This document shows positions 51,394-60,001 of a stretch of DNA of 64,000 nucleotides, in pieces. The number at the start of each line of letters is the position of its first letter. The stretch's first letter is position 1. A program made the position numbers and the translations under genes. The notes beneath the pieces are model-generated. The model worked only from the letters and a program-made list of their open reading frames with translations, did no database searches and had not been told where the DNA came from. The DNA is taken from positions 62,001-126,000 of the forward strand of contig CAWBFX010000001.1 of the NCBI GenBank assembly GCA_963788215.1, in the 5' to 3' direction. This stretch comes from AC-32 sp963788215 (GTDB lineage Bacteria; Actinomycetota; Thermoleophilia; Gaiellales; Gaiellaceae).

Positions 51394-52008
51394 ATGGCGA
51401 TCAGACGACGGGTGTTTGCCGCGCTGTACGACACGGTCAGCAAGGGCTCCGAGGCGGCCGGCCTGAGCGACCAGCGCCGGCAGCTTCTGGCCGAGGCCGA
51501 AGGAGCGACTCTCGAGATCGGCGCCGGGACCGGGCTCAACCTGGCGCACTATCCCGAAGGCGTCACGCGCCTCGTCCTGGCCGAGCCTGACGAGCACATG
51601 CGGCGCCGCCTCGTTCGGCGCGCGGCGGAAATCTCGTCGGCCGCCGAGGTCGTCGATGCGAGCGTCGAGCGGCTCCCGTTCCCCGACGCCACCTTCGACA
51701 CGGTCGTGGTGACGTTCGTCCTCTGCAGCGTCTCTCACCAGGACGCAGCGTTGACCGAGATCGCGCGGGTGCTGAAGCCGAGCGGCCGTCTGCTCTTCCT
51801 CGAGCACGTGCGCTCGGACGACGCGAAGGTCGCGAAGTGGCAGGACCGGGTCACGCCGCTCTACAACCTGGTCGGCTGCAACCCGAACCGCGACACGCTG
51901 TCGGCGATCGAAGGGTCGGCGCTGGCGGTCGAGAGCGTCAAACACGGCGAGATTCCGAAAGCTCCCAAGGTCGAGCGCCCTCTGATCGCCGGCGTCGCCC
52001 GCCGCTAG
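51394..52008 (+). CDS. Class I SAM-dependent methyltransferase (UbiE-like)
   Basis: 204 residues: YDTVSKGSEAAG, TLEIGAGTGLNLAHYPEG (motif I), LVLAEPDEHMRRRL, ERLPFPDATFDTVVVTFVLCSV and LKPSGRLLFLEHV. Similar to small methyltransferases such as METTL7-type/UbiE. ATG 51394 is favoured; an in-frame TTG at 51355 is possible. Overlap-free join to the next gene (TAG then GTG). Confidence 0.82.
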   Translation: MAIRRRVFAALYDTVSKGSEAAGLSDQRRQLLAEAEGATLEIGAGTGLNLAHYPEGVTRLVLAEPDEHMRRRLVRRAAEISSAAEVVDASVERLPFPDATFDTVVVTFVLCSVSHQDAALTEIARVLKPSGRLLFLEHVRSDDAKVAKWQDRVTPLYNLVGCNPNRDTLSAIEGSALAVESVKHGEIPKAPKVERPLIAGVARR

Positions 52009-52689
52009 GTGCTTCCCGACTACTGGATCGAACGGCCGGCGTTCAGGACGCGGCGCGCGACGGAGGCGGCGGTCGACGGCTTTCTCGAGCGGGTGGACGC
52101 GAACGGCAGCACGGGCCTCCTGGACCTCGACGAGCTCCTGCGAGAGACGCGCGTCGTTCGCTGGCAGTTCCTCTGCAGTCTGGCCGCCCGTCGGCGCATC
52201 GCCTTCCATGGGACCGGCGATCCGGGCATCGAGCGGTTCGAGCCGCGCGAGCCGGTCGACTTCGCGCCCTTCGGCCAGCAGAGCGCCGTCTTCGCGACGA
52301 GCGACCCGATCTGGGCGATGTTCTACGCGATCGTCGACCGCGCTCGACACAGCCTGACGCTCAACAACGGCTGCCTCGTGCTCGAGGACACCGGCGACGC
52401 GTACTACTACTTCTCGGTGAGCCGGCAGGCGCTTCCCTTGCGCCCGTGGCGCACGGGCTACCTCTACCTCCTGCCGGCCGACACGTTCGTCGAGCAGCCG
52501 GGAGGCGTCTACGCGGGCCGGCCGGCCCACATCGCGCAGCTCGCGAGCCCGGTCGCCGTCAGGCCGTTCGCGCGCCTTCGCATCGCCCCGAGGAGCTTCC
52601 CGTTCCTCGATCGGATTCGAGGCCACGACGACGAGCGCCTGGCCGACTATGCGCAGGCCGTGATGGCGGCTGCGCCCTGGCCCGAATGA
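52009..52689 (+). CDS. Hypothetical protein, ADP-ribosyltransferase-like signature
   Basis: 226 residues. The central part reads RRRIAFHGTGDPGIERFEPREP, then QSAVFATSDPIWAMFYAIVDR and later GYLYLLPADTFVEQPGGVYAG. This H-G-(ST)-G, FATSD and A-x-x-YA arrangement recalls ADP-ribosyltransferase (ART) folds of the H-Y-x type, although no certain catalytic Glu is seen. No toxin or antitoxin partner is adjacent. Function open. Confidence 0.6.
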   Translation: MLPDYWIERPAFRTRRATEAAVDGFLERVDANGSTGLLDLDELLRETRVVRWQFLCSLAARRRIAFHGTGDPGIERFEPREPVDFAPFGQQSAVFATSDPIWAMFYAIVDRARHSLTLNNGCLVLEDTGDAYYYFSVSRQALPLRPWRTGYLYLLPADTFVEQPGGVYAGRPAHIAQLASPVAVRPFARLRIAPRSFPFLDRIRGHDDERLADYAQAVMAAAPWPE

Positions 52690-52692
52690 CGC

Positions 52693-52698
52693 TACCGT
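52693..52698 (+). promoter_or_regulatory. Leaderless -10 (TACCGT)
   Basis: TACCGT ends 7 nt before ATG 52706. Confidence 0.5.
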
Positions 52699-52705
52699 CG
52701 GGCGC

Positions 52706-53161
52706 ATGACGGTCGAGCGCATGGATCACGTCGGCATCGTGGTCGACGACCTCGAGGCCGCGAAGACGTTCTTCGTCGAGCTTGGGCTCGAGGTGCAGGG
52801 CGAGTGGCCGGCCGAGGGCGAGTGGGTCGGCCGCATCATCGGGCTCGAGGGCGTCCAGGCGGACGCCGCGATGCTGCAGACGCCGGACGGCAATGGACGG
52901 GTCGAGCTCGTCAAGTTCCGCGCTCCGCCGAGCCCGCAGGGCGACCAGGACGCGCCGGCGAACGTCCCCGGGCTCCGCCATCTCACGTTCGAAGTCGACG
53001 ACCTCGACGCCACGCTCGCGGGCTTGCGAGGCCACGGCGCGGAGCTCGTCGGCGAGGTCGAGCGCTACGAAGACGTCTATCGGCTGTGCTACATCCGCGG
53101 CCCCGAGGGGATCATCGTGGAGCTCGCCGAGCGCATCGACAGCGAAGGAAAGGCGTCATGA
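52706..53161 (+). CDS. VOC-family protein (glyoxalase/epimerase-like)
   Basis: 151 residues with two beta-alpha-beta-beta-beta modules: DHVGIVVDDLEAAKTFFVELGL (metal His) and LRHLTFEVDDLDATLAGLRGHG (second His), with ELVKF and GIIVELAE supplying Glu. It resembles methylmalonyl-CoA epimerase and glyoxalase I groups. ATGA overlap with the next gene. Confidence 0.85.
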   Translation: MTVERMDHVGIVVDDLEAAKTFFVELGLEVQGEWPAEGEWVGRIIGLEGVQADAAMLQTPDGNGRVELVKFRAPPSPQGDQDAPANVPGLRHLTFEVDDLDATLAGLRGHGAELVGEVERYEDVYRLCYIRGPEGIIVELAERIDSEGKAS

Positions 53162-53829
53162 AGCTTCTTCTGACCTCCGCGGGCATCAGGAACCCGAGCA
53201 TCCACAACGCGCTGGTCGAACTGCTCGGCAAACCCATCGGCGAGTGCAACGCGCTCTGCATTCCGACCGCCTCGTACGGGCACCCGATGGCCGGCCCCCC
53301 GCGCGCATGGAACTTCATCAGCGGACAAGAGCCTCGCTGCCCCATGACCGAACTGGGGTGGAAGTCCTTGGGCGTGCTGGAGCTCACCGCCCTGCCCAGC
53401 CTCGACGAAGAACGGTGGGTCTCCTGGGTTCGGGAGGCAGACGTCCTGCTGGTGAATGGCGGCGATGCCCTCTATCTGTGTCACTGGATGCGGGAGTCCG
53501 GACTGGCGGACCTCCTGCCGTCGCTCGACGCGGTCTGGGCGGGACTGAGCGGCGGGAGCATGGTGATGACCCCCAGGATCGGGGAGGACTTCGTCCGGTG
53601 GCAGCCGCCTAGCGGCAGCGATGAAACGCTCGGGATCGTCGATTTCTCGATCTTTCCGCACCTCGTCGAACACGAGGGGCAACCGGGGAACACCATGGCC
53701 GAGGCAGAAAGCTGGGCGGCCGGGATCGGGGGACCCGCGTACGCGATCGACGACGAGACCGCCTTCAAAGTGGTCGACGGCGCCGTTGAAGTCGTCTCCG
53801 AGGGGCAGTGGAAACTGCTCACTCCTTAG
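53158..53829 (+). CDS. Peptidase S51 (dipeptidase E-like)
   Basis: 223 residues. KLLLTSAGIRNPSIHNAL, then ADVLLVNGGDALYLCHWM and the nucleophile elbow WAGLSGGSMVM (Ser), SIFPHL and PAYAIDDETAF. The S51 family cleaves Asp-X dipeptides or cyanophycin products. Codon use is less GC-extreme than neighbours (more A/T in third positions), hinting at recent acquisition. Confidence 0.85.
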   Translation: MKLLLTSAGIRNPSIHNALVELLGKPIGECNALCIPTASYGHPMAGPPRAWNFISGQEPRCPMTELGWKSLGVLELTALPSLDEERWVSWVREADVLLVNGGDALYLCHWMRESGLADLLPSLDAVWAGLSGGSMVMTPRIGEDFVRWQPPSGSDETLGIVDFSIFPHLVEHEGQPGNTMAEAESWAAGIGGPAYAIDDETAFKVVDGAVEVVSEGQWKLLTP

Positions 53830-53833
53830 CGCC

Positions 53834-54235
53834 GTGCCGTTCACGCTGAAGAACATCAAGCAGGATCTCGAGGACCTCGGCCCCAGGTTCGACGGCGCGC
53901 CGGACCTGGAGTTCCGCGCCGCGACCAAGGCGCTCGAGCTCGAGGAATGCGCCCTGAGCTACCAGCGCGTGCCGCCGGGCTATCGCTTTCCGTACGGCCA
54001 CACGCACGTGAAGCAGGAGGAGGTGTACGTCGTCGTGCGGGGGAGCGGGCGGATGAAGCTCGACGACGAGATCGTGAAGCTCGAGGCATGGGACGCAGTG
54101 CGCGTCCCGCCCGGCACGTGGCGAGGCTATGAGGCCGGGCCGGACGGCCTGGAGATCCTCGTCATCGGCGCGCCGAACCTCGGGGAGGACCCGCGCGCGG
54201 ACGTCGACGGCAGGCGGGACTGGTGGGCCGACTAG
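53834..54235 (+). CDS. Cupin-domain protein
   Basis: 133 residues. The cupin motif PYGHTHVKQEEVYVVVRGSG (two His and a Glu) and LEAWDAVRVPPGTWRGYEAG. GTG 53834 follows the S51 gene by 4 nt. Ligand unknown. Confidence 0.82.
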   Translation: MPFTLKNIKQDLEDLGPRFDGAPDLEFRAATKALELEECALSYQRVPPGYRFPYGHTHVKQEEVYVVVRGSGRMKLDDEIVKLEAWDAVRVPPGTWRGYEAGPDGLEILVIGAPNLGEDPRADVDGRRDWWAD

Positions 54236-54273
54236 CGGCGTGGTCCCGAGCTGTGAGCTCGCTCGACCCGCGG

Positions 54274-54279
54274 TAGCCT
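54274..54279 (+). promoter_or_regulatory. Leaderless -10 (TAGCCT)
   Basis: TAGCCT ends 7 nt before GTG 54287. Confidence 0.58.
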
Positions 54280-54286
54280 CCCGCGG

Positions 54287-55112
54287 GTGACGAAGCTACC
54301 CGTCGAGCTCCACGTCATCTCGGACTCGACCGGCGAGACCGCGGTTCGGCTGGTGCACGCGCTCGAGGCTCAGTTCCCGGGGCAGGAGTTCGAGGAGATC
54401 CGCCACCCGCGGGTCGAGACCGTCGACGACCTGCAGCTCGCGCTCAACCGCGCCAAGGGGCGGCCCGCGGTGATCATCTACACGCTCGTCCACCCCGAGC
54501 TGCGCGAGGCGGCTCGGACCCTGTGCCGTCGCTACCGGCTGCACTACTGCGATCTGCTCGGGCACCCGATCGACGCCGTCGCGCGCGTCGCGGGGGTCGC
54601 CGCGCAGATGACGCCCGGGTGCGAGGGCTCCGCTCGACTCGACCTACTTCAAGCGGATCGCGGCGATCGAGTTCGCGGTCAAGTACGACGACGGGGTCGG
54701 GGCCGGCCTGCACGAGGCGGAGATCGTCCTCGTCGGCGTCTCCCGCACCTCGAAGACGCCGCTCTCGATGTACCTCGGCTACCTCGGCTACAAGGCGGCC
54801 AACGTGCCCGTCGTGAAGGGGATCGAGCCGCCGTCGGCGCTGTTCGAGATCGACCAGTCGAAGATCGTCGGCCTGACGATCGACGCCGCGCGGCTCCAGG
54901 AGATCCGCCGCCAGCGCGCGGCGCGGCTCGGCGGGAACCAGCGTGCCTACGCCGAGCTGCTCGAGATCTACGCCGAGCTCGAGCAGGCGGCCGCGCTCCA
55001 TCGCCGCGTGGGCTGTCCCGTGATCGAGATCTCGGAGCTCTCGATCGAGGAGACCGCAGCGCGCGTCATCCGCATGGTCGAGCGGCGTCGCGCGGAAGTC
55101 GCCGTCTCGTGA
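54287..55112 (+). CDS. ppsR: PPDK regulatory protein (kinase/phosphorylase), frameshifted
   Basis: DUF299 bifunctional kinase-pyrophosphorylase that switches pyruvate phosphate dikinase off and on. The first frame gives HVISDSTGETAVRLVHALEAQFP and CDLLGHPIDAV; at about 54620 a +1 shift continues ARAPLDSTYFKRIAAIEFAVKYDDG, then the P-loop VGVSRTSKTPLSMYLGYLGYKAAN and QRAYAELLEIYAELEQA. The corrected product is about 274 residues, normal length. Its target ppdK is ~1.1 kb downstream. Confidence 0.87.
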
Positions 55113-55291
55113 AGCCGAAGCCACCGGTTCCGCTGTGGCGGTGGGCGACGTGGTGGCTGATCCTCGCCGCGGCCGTCGTGATCTTCTACGTCGTGCTCAC
55201 GCCGATCTGGATGGGGCTTCGCGCGCTCGCCTGGCTGGCGGACTTCCGCGCGCGGCGAAGGCCGGGCTACCGGCCGCCGGTCGCGAGCTGA
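55109..55291 (+). CDS. Small single-helix membrane protein
   Basis: 60 residues: Pro/Lys N-terminus, one helix (about residues 14-38, WWLILAAAVVIFYVVLTPIWMG) and a basic tail. GTG overlaps the ppsR TGA. Its 3' end overlaps the convergent dioxygenase gene by 25 nt. Function unknown. Confidence 0.6.
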   Translation: MKPKPPVPLWRWATWWLILAAAVVIFYVVLTPIWMGLRALAWLADFRARRRPGYRPPVAS

Positions 55292-56199
55292 CGGCGCGTC
55301 TCGGGTAGCGGCGTCAGCACCTGCTCGAGCCGGTCGCGGAGCTGCTCGTAGTTCGGCGGCAGCGAGAGCCGCTCGCCCAGGCGGTCCGCGGGCTCGTCCA
55401 CCGCGAAACCCGGCCCCATCGTCGCGATCTCGAAGAGCACGCCTGACGGCTCGCGGAAGTAGATCGAGTGGAAGTAGAAGCGGTCGATCACGGGCGTGGG
55501 GGAGGCGCCTGCCGCCTGGACGCGCGAGCGCCAGGCCTCGTGGTCGTCCATCGGCGAGGCCCAGGCGACGTGGTGGACGGTCCCGGCGCCTCCGACACCG
55601 CGCTCGTCGGTCTGGTCGTAGAAGTAGAAGCCGCCTCGTTCCTCGCCGCGCACCTCCCACGCCGCCTCGCCGTGGCGCTCGAAGGAGAGTGCGTCTTCGA
55701 GGAACGTACGGCTCTGCTCGGGGTCGTGTGCGTAGGCGCGAACCCCGTTGAAGCCCTGCAGCGCCACTTCCTTGGGGACCTGCGGGTGGTCGGCGATCAG
55801 CGGCTCGTCCTCGGTCGCGCCGGGGATCAATACATGCTGCAAGCCCTCCGGATCACGAAAGCCGAGCCTCCCGTCCGGGTAGCGCTCGGCCTCGACGCCC
55901 TCGCCGGCCAGCCTGCTCTCCCAGAAGCCGATCGCCTCGGGCGACGCGACGCGCCAGCCGATCGTGTGCACCATGCCGGCGCCGGCGCGGCCCGGTCGCG
56001 CGTTCGGGTACTCGAAGAAGGTGATGTCCGCGCCCGGAGCGCCCCGCTCGTCTCCGTAGAACAGGTGGTAGACGGTCGGGTCGTCCTGGTTGACGCTCTT
56101 CTTGACGAGCCGCAGTCCGAGCACCCGCGCGTAGAAGTCGACGTTGCCCGGAGCGTCGCCGGTGATGGCCGTAACGTGGTGAATCCCCTCGAGGCGCAT
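55267..56199 (-). CDS. VOC-family ring-cleaving dioxygenase-like protein
   Basis: 310 residues with duplicated VOC halves: IHHVTAITGDAPGNVDFYARVLGLRLVKKSVNQDD at the start and AGTVHHVAWASPMDDHEAW in the second half; metal ligands are likely the His of IHHVT, VHHVAW and the Glu of FEIATMGPGF. Matches the MhqO-type hydroquinone dioxygenase family. ATG 56199 has a leaderless -10. Confidence 0.85.
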   Translation of the reverse strand: MRLEGIHHVTAITGDAPGNVDFYARVLGLRLVKKSVNQDDPTVYHLFYGDERGAPGADITFFEYPNARPGRAGAGMVHTIGWRVASPEAIGFWESRLAGEGVEAERYPDGRLGFRDPEGLQHVLIPGATEDEPLIADHPQVPKEVALQGFNGVRAYAHDPEQSRTFLEDALSFERHGEAAWEVRGEERGGFYFYDQTDERGVGGAGTVHHVAWASPMDDHEAWRSRVQAAGASPTPVIDRFYFHSIYFREPSGVLFEIATMGPGFAVDEPADRLGERLSLPPNYEQLRDRLEQVLTPLPETRRQLATGGR

Positions 56200-56206
56200 C
56201 GCGCCA

Positions 56207-56212
56207 AGGCTA
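56207..56212 (-). promoter_or_regulatory. Leaderless -10 (TAGCCT), minus strand
   Basis: TAGCCT on the minus strand lies 7 nt before ATG 56199. The divergent ppdK start is 46 nt away. Confidence 0.58.
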
Positions 56213-56257
56213 GCTCTCCGAGGCTTCGTCGGGCGCGGCATGGGAAGATTCCGCGCA

Positions 56258-58870
56258 ATGCGAACCGACGGACGCTTCGTCTACGACTTCGACGAGCCGT
56301 CCGAGGGCGGGCGCGAGCTGCTCGGCGGAAAAGGCATCGGCCTGGCCGAGATGACCCAGCTTGGAGTCCCCGTCCCGGCCGGCTTCACCGTGACAACGGA
56401 CGCTTGCCGCGCGTACATGGCGAACGGCAAGTCGGTCCCGGACGGGCTCGAGGCCGAGATCGCCGAGCACCTGGAAGCGCTCGAGCAGCGAACCGGCAAG
56501 CGCTTCGGCGACCCGCAGGATCCGCTACTCGTCTCGGTGCGGTCGGGCGCCGCGGTCTCGATGCCCGGGATGATGGACACGATCCTCAACCTGGGCCTCA
56601 ACGACGAGGCGGTCGAGGGTCTAGCGCGCACGACCGGAAACCCGCGCTTCGCCTACGACTCCTACCGGCGCCTGATCCAGATGTACGGCGAGGTCGTGGA
56701 CGGAGTGGACGCCGAGCGGTTCGAGAACGCGCTCACCGAGCTGAAGAAGGAGCGCGGCGCGCAGCAGGACGTCGACCTCACCGCGGACGACCTCAAGGAG
56801 CTCGCGGGCGCCTTCAAGCGCATGTACGAGGAGGACACGGGCTCGCCGTTTCCGCAGGACGCGCAGGAGCAGCTGCGCCGCGCCGTGCTGGCCGTCTTCG
56901 ACTCGTGGGAGACGCCGCGGGCCCAGGTCTACCGCCGCGCGCACCGCATTCCCGAGGACATCGGCACCGCCGTGAACGTCGTCCAGATGGTCTTCGGCAA
57001 CAAGGGCGGGCAGTCCGGGACCGGCGTCGCCTTCACGCGTGACCCCTCGACGGGCGAGCAGGGGCTCTACGGCGAGTTCCTCGCGGATGCCCAGGGCGAG
57101 GACGTCGTCGCCGGGATCCGCACGCCGCAGCCGATGGAGGAGATGCAGAGACAGATCCCCGGGGCGTTCGACCAGCTGCTCGAGACGATGCGCCGCCTGG
57201 AGGAGCACTATCGCGACATGCAGGACATCGAGTTCACCGTCGAGGACGGGAAGCTCTACCTCCTGCAGACGCGCTCGGCGAAGCGGACGGCCGCGGCGGC
57301 CCTCAAAGCGGCCGCGCAGATGGTGGACGAGGGACTGATCACGCGCGAGGAAGCCGTCGCGCGGATCGACCCGGGCCAGCTCGACCAGCTCCTGCACCCG
57401 ATGATCGACCCGACGGCCGACGTCGAGGTCGCGACGCGCGGCCTGAACGCCTCACCGGGCGCGGCGTGCGGCGCGATCGTCCTCGACGCGGACACGGCCG
57501 AGAAGCGCGGCCTCGCCGGCGAGAGCGTCATCCTCGTCCGCTGGGAGACGACCCCGGACGACATCCACGGCCTGATCCAGGCGCAGGGGATCGTCACCGC
57601 GCACGGCGGCATGACCTCGCACGCGGCGGTCGTCGCGCGCGGGATGGGGAAGCCCTGCGTCGCGGGCTGCGAGGGCCTCTCGATCGACGTGGACGCGCGG
57701 AAGATCACGATCGGCGGCCACGAGCTCTCCGAGGGAGACACGATCACGATCGACGGCGGCGACGGCGCGGTGATCGTCGGCGAGGTCGATCTCGTCCCGC
57801 CGCAGATCAACGAGGACTTCGAGACCGTGCTCGAGTGGGCGGACACGATGCGCCGGCTGAAGGTGCGCGCGAACGCGGACACGCCAGACGACGCGGCGAG
57901 GGCGCGCCAGTTCGGCGCCCAGGGGATCGGCCTCTGCCGGACGGAGCACATGTTCATGGCCGAGGACCGCCTGCCGGTCGTCCGGGAGATGATCATGGCC
58001 TCGAGCGAGGACGAGCGGCGCGCCGCCCTCGAGAAGCTCCTGCCGCACCAGCAGAGCGACTTCGAGGGCATCTTCGAGGCGATGGCAGGTCTCCCGGTGA
58101 CGATCCGCCTGCTCGACCCGCCGCTGCACGAGTTCCTGCCGCCGCTCGACCAGGCGACCGACGAGCGCATGCGCGAGCGGATTCGCGCGCTGCAGGAGTC
58201 GAACCCGATGCTCGGGACGCGCGGCTGCCGGCTCGGGCTGCTCTGGCCGGAGATCTACGAGATGCAGGTGCGGGCGATCATCCGCGCCGCCGCCGCGGTC
58301 GAGGAGCGGACGGGCGATGCGCCGCTCGTCGAGATCATGCATCCGCTCGTCGGCTTCGCCGAGGAGCTGCACCGGCTGCGGGCGATCACCATCGCCACGG
58401 CCAACGAGGAGAGCGAGAAGGTCGAGTACCAGGTTGGGACGATGATCGAGCTCCCGCGCGCGTGCATCCGCGCCGACGAGATCGCCGAGTTCGCCGACTT
58501 CTTCTCGTTCGGCACGAACGACCTGACGCAGACCGCGCTCGGCTTCTCCCGCGACGACGCCGAGGGGAAGTTCCTCACCCGCTACCTCGAGGACGGCGTG
58601 CTGGAGCGAAACCCATTCGAGACCATCGACCAGGGCGGCGTCGGCGACCTGATGCGCATCGCGGTCGAGCGCGGCCGCGGCGCCAAGGAGGGCATCAAGC
58701 TCGGCATCTGCGGCGAGCACGGCGGCGAGCCCGACTCGGTCGCGTTCTGCCATGCGCTCGGGCTCGACTACGTCAGCTGCTCGCCCTATCGCGTGCCGCT
58801 GGCGCGGCTGGCGGCGGCTCAGGCGGCGCTGAAGGAGTCCGGGGTCGAGGCTGTGGCCGCCGGCGGTTAG
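56258..58870 (+). CDS. ppdK: Pyruvate, phosphate dikinase
   Basis: 870 residues. N-terminal ATP-binding domain (GGKGIGLAEMTQLGVPVPAGFTVT, FGNKGGQSGTGVAFTRDPSTG), central phosphohistidine domain with the catalytic His and regulatory Thr in HGGMTSHAAVVARGMGKPCVAG, and C-terminal PEP/pyruvate barrel (GLCRTEHMF, GTNDLTQTALGFSRDD, CGEHGGEP). It interconverts pyruvate and PEP. The PpsR protein upstream would phosphorylate the Thr of the GGMTSH motif. ATG 56258 gives the family N-terminus; an in-frame ATG lies at 56240. Confidence 0.96.
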   Translation: MRTDGRFVYDFDEPSEGGRELLGGKGIGLAEMTQLGVPVPAGFTVTTDACRAYMANGKSVPDGLEAEIAEHLEALEQRTGKRFGDPQDPLLVSVRSGAAVSMPGMMDTILNLGLNDEAVEGLARTTGNPRFAYDSYRRLIQMYGEVVDGVDAERFENALTELKKERGAQQDVDLTADDLKELAGAFKRMYEEDTGSPFPQDAQEQLRRAVLAVFDSWETPRAQVYRRAHRIPEDIGTAVNVVQMVFGNKGGQSGTGVAFTRDPSTGEQGLYGEFLADAQGEDVVAGIRTPQPMEEMQRQIPGAFDQLLETMRRLEEHYRDMQDIEFTVEDGKLYLLQTRSAKRTAAAALKAAAQMVDEGLITREEAVARIDPGQLDQLLHPMIDPTADVEVATRGLNASPGAACGAIVLDADTAEKRGLAGESVILVRWETTPDDIHGLIQAQGIVTAHGGMTSHAAVVARGMGKPCVAGCEGLSIDVDARKITIGGHELSEGDTITIDGGDGAVIVGEVDLVPPQINEDFETVLEWADTMRRLKVRANADTPDDAARARQFGAQGIGLCRTEHMFMAEDRLPVVREMIMASSEDERRAALEKLLPHQQSDFEGIFEAMAGLPVTIRLLDPPLHEFLPPLDQATDERMRERIRALQESNPMLGTRGCRLGLLWPEIYEMQVRAIIRAAAAVEERTGDAPLVEIMHPLVGFAEELHRLRAITIATANEESEKVEYQVGTMIELPRACIRADEIAEFADFFSFGTNDLTQTALGFSRDDAEGKFLTRYLEDGVLERNPFETIDQGGVGDLMRIAVERGRGAKEGIKLGICGEHGGEPDSVAFCHALGLDYVSCSPYRVPLARLAAAQAALKESGVEAVAAGG

Positions 58871-58876
58871 CGTCCC

Positions 58877-58882
58877 TATACT
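58877..58882 (+). promoter_or_regulatory. -10 (TATACT) of a leadered gene
   Basis: TATACT just after the ppdK stop is followed by a ~30-nt leader with AGGAGG at 58905-58910 and ATG at 58920, one of the few clearly Shine-Dalgarno-led starts here. Confidence 0.6.
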
Positions 58883-58919
58883 TCTGCGCCGGGTCACTTA
58901 CGACAGGAGGTTCCTTTCG

Positions 58920-59369
58920 ATGTTGAGGCAGGTTCGCTCGCTGGCATTGCTTGTCGGGGTTTTGGCGTTCGCCGCCGCCGGGTGCGGCAGCAGCGGGGAC
59001 AAGAAATCAGAGGGCGCTGCCGGGGAGCAGGTCCAGGCGGCCTGCAACGGGTCGCAGTTGAGCTCCGCGCCGAAGCTGCCGGCGAGCTTCCCGCAGATCG
59101 AGGCCGAAAAGCTTGTCTACACGCAGCAGCGCACGGACGGCCCGACCGAGGTGGTCGAGGGCTACTTCAACGGTGACGTGAAGGACGCGCACGACGAGTT
59201 CAAGAAGGAGCTCCAGGGCGCCGGCTACAAGATCCTCTTCGACGAGCTCGAGGAACACGATTCCGAGGTCTCGTGGAAGGGCGAAGGCCGGACCGGTCAG
59301 GTCGCGCTGCGCGAAGAGTGCGGCGACAGCGGCAAGACCTACGTCCACATCACGAACCGTCCCGCGTAG
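58920..59369 (+). CDS. Secreted lipoprotein, unknown function
   Basis: 149 residues. Signal peptide LALLVGVLAFAAAGC with a lipobox (AAGC, Cys about residue 22), a Ser/Gly/Lys linker and a small globular domain (LVYTQQRTDGPTEVVEGYF, VKDAHDEFKKELQGAGYKILF). Two later cysteines (ACNGSQ, EECGDSG) may pair. No known family. Good ribosome-binding site AGGAGG. Confidence 0.75.
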   Translation: MLRQVRSLALLVGVLAFAAAGCGSSGDKKSEGAAGEQVQAACNGSQLSSAPKLPASFPQIEAEKLVYTQQRTDGPTEVVEGYFNGDVKDAHDEFKKELQGAGYKILFDELEEHDSEVSWKGEGRTGQVALREECGDSGKTYVHITNRPA

Positions 59370-59387
59370 ATCCCCGCTGCGGGGGAT
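59370..59387 (+). terminator. Short GC hairpin after the lipoprotein gene
   Basis: ATCCCC-GCTGCG-GGGGAT pairs as a 6-bp stem starting directly after the TAG. No T tract follows. The remainder of the gap to 59539 shows no gene or repeat. Confidence 0.45.
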
Positions 59388-59539
59388 GCCTCGCACGACA
59401 ATCGAGCCGATGATCAGGGTGTAAGCCACGGCGTGGCGGCCGCGCCGGAGAACCCGGAGGAGCTGCTTGCCATGAGCGTAGGCTCGACGGAGCTCAACAT
59501 AAGAGCGGAGGCGTCGGCTTTGCCGGCGGCGGAGCGGGC

Positions 59540-60001
59540 ATGAGCCCTGATCGAGAGAGCCGGACGAAGTCCCTGGCCGTGATGTTCGCGATGGTCGCGT
59601 TGTTCGTCGTCCGCGGCGGGCACGCCCAGACCCTGGGGACGGCCTGCACGATCACGGGCACCCCGGGAGCGGACGTCCTCGTCGGGACTCCCGGCCGCGA
59701 CGTCATCTGCGGCGGCGGCGGCAAGGACGTGCTCGACGGTGGGGGCGGAAACGACGTCCTCAAGGGCGGCGCGGGCGCCGACATCCTGAACGGCGGGAAC
59801 GGCAACGACGCCCTCTACGGCGGGCTCGGCAACGACAAGCTCCAGGGCGACCGCGGCGGCGACGCGGTCTACGGAGGTCCCGGCAACGACACGATCTGGG
59901 CCTGGGACGGCTTCCCGGACCGGCTCTCCGGCGGGACCGGCTCCGACCACGCGTGGAAGGACAAGCTCGACCACGCGGCCGGGATCGAGCGCTTCGGCTA
60001 G
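59540..60001 (+). CDS. Secreted RTX-type calcium-binding repeat protein
   Basis: 153 residues. A signal peptide (about residues 11-30, LAVMFAMVALFVVRGGHAQ) followed by GTPGADVLVGTPGRDVICGGGGKDVLDGG-type nonapeptide repeats (GGxGxDxLx), about eight units, forming a calcium-dependent parallel beta-roll. There is no attached enzyme domain, and no type I secretion genes are nearby; it is exported by a Sec-type signal instead. Confidence 0.82.
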   Translation: MSPDRESRTKSLAVMFAMVALFVVRGGHAQTLGTACTITGTPGADVLVGTPGRDVICGGGGKDVLDGGGGNDVLKGGAGADILNGGNGNDALYGGLGNDKLQGDRGGDAVYGGPGNDTIWAWDGFPDRLSGGTGSDHAWKDKLDHAAGIERFG

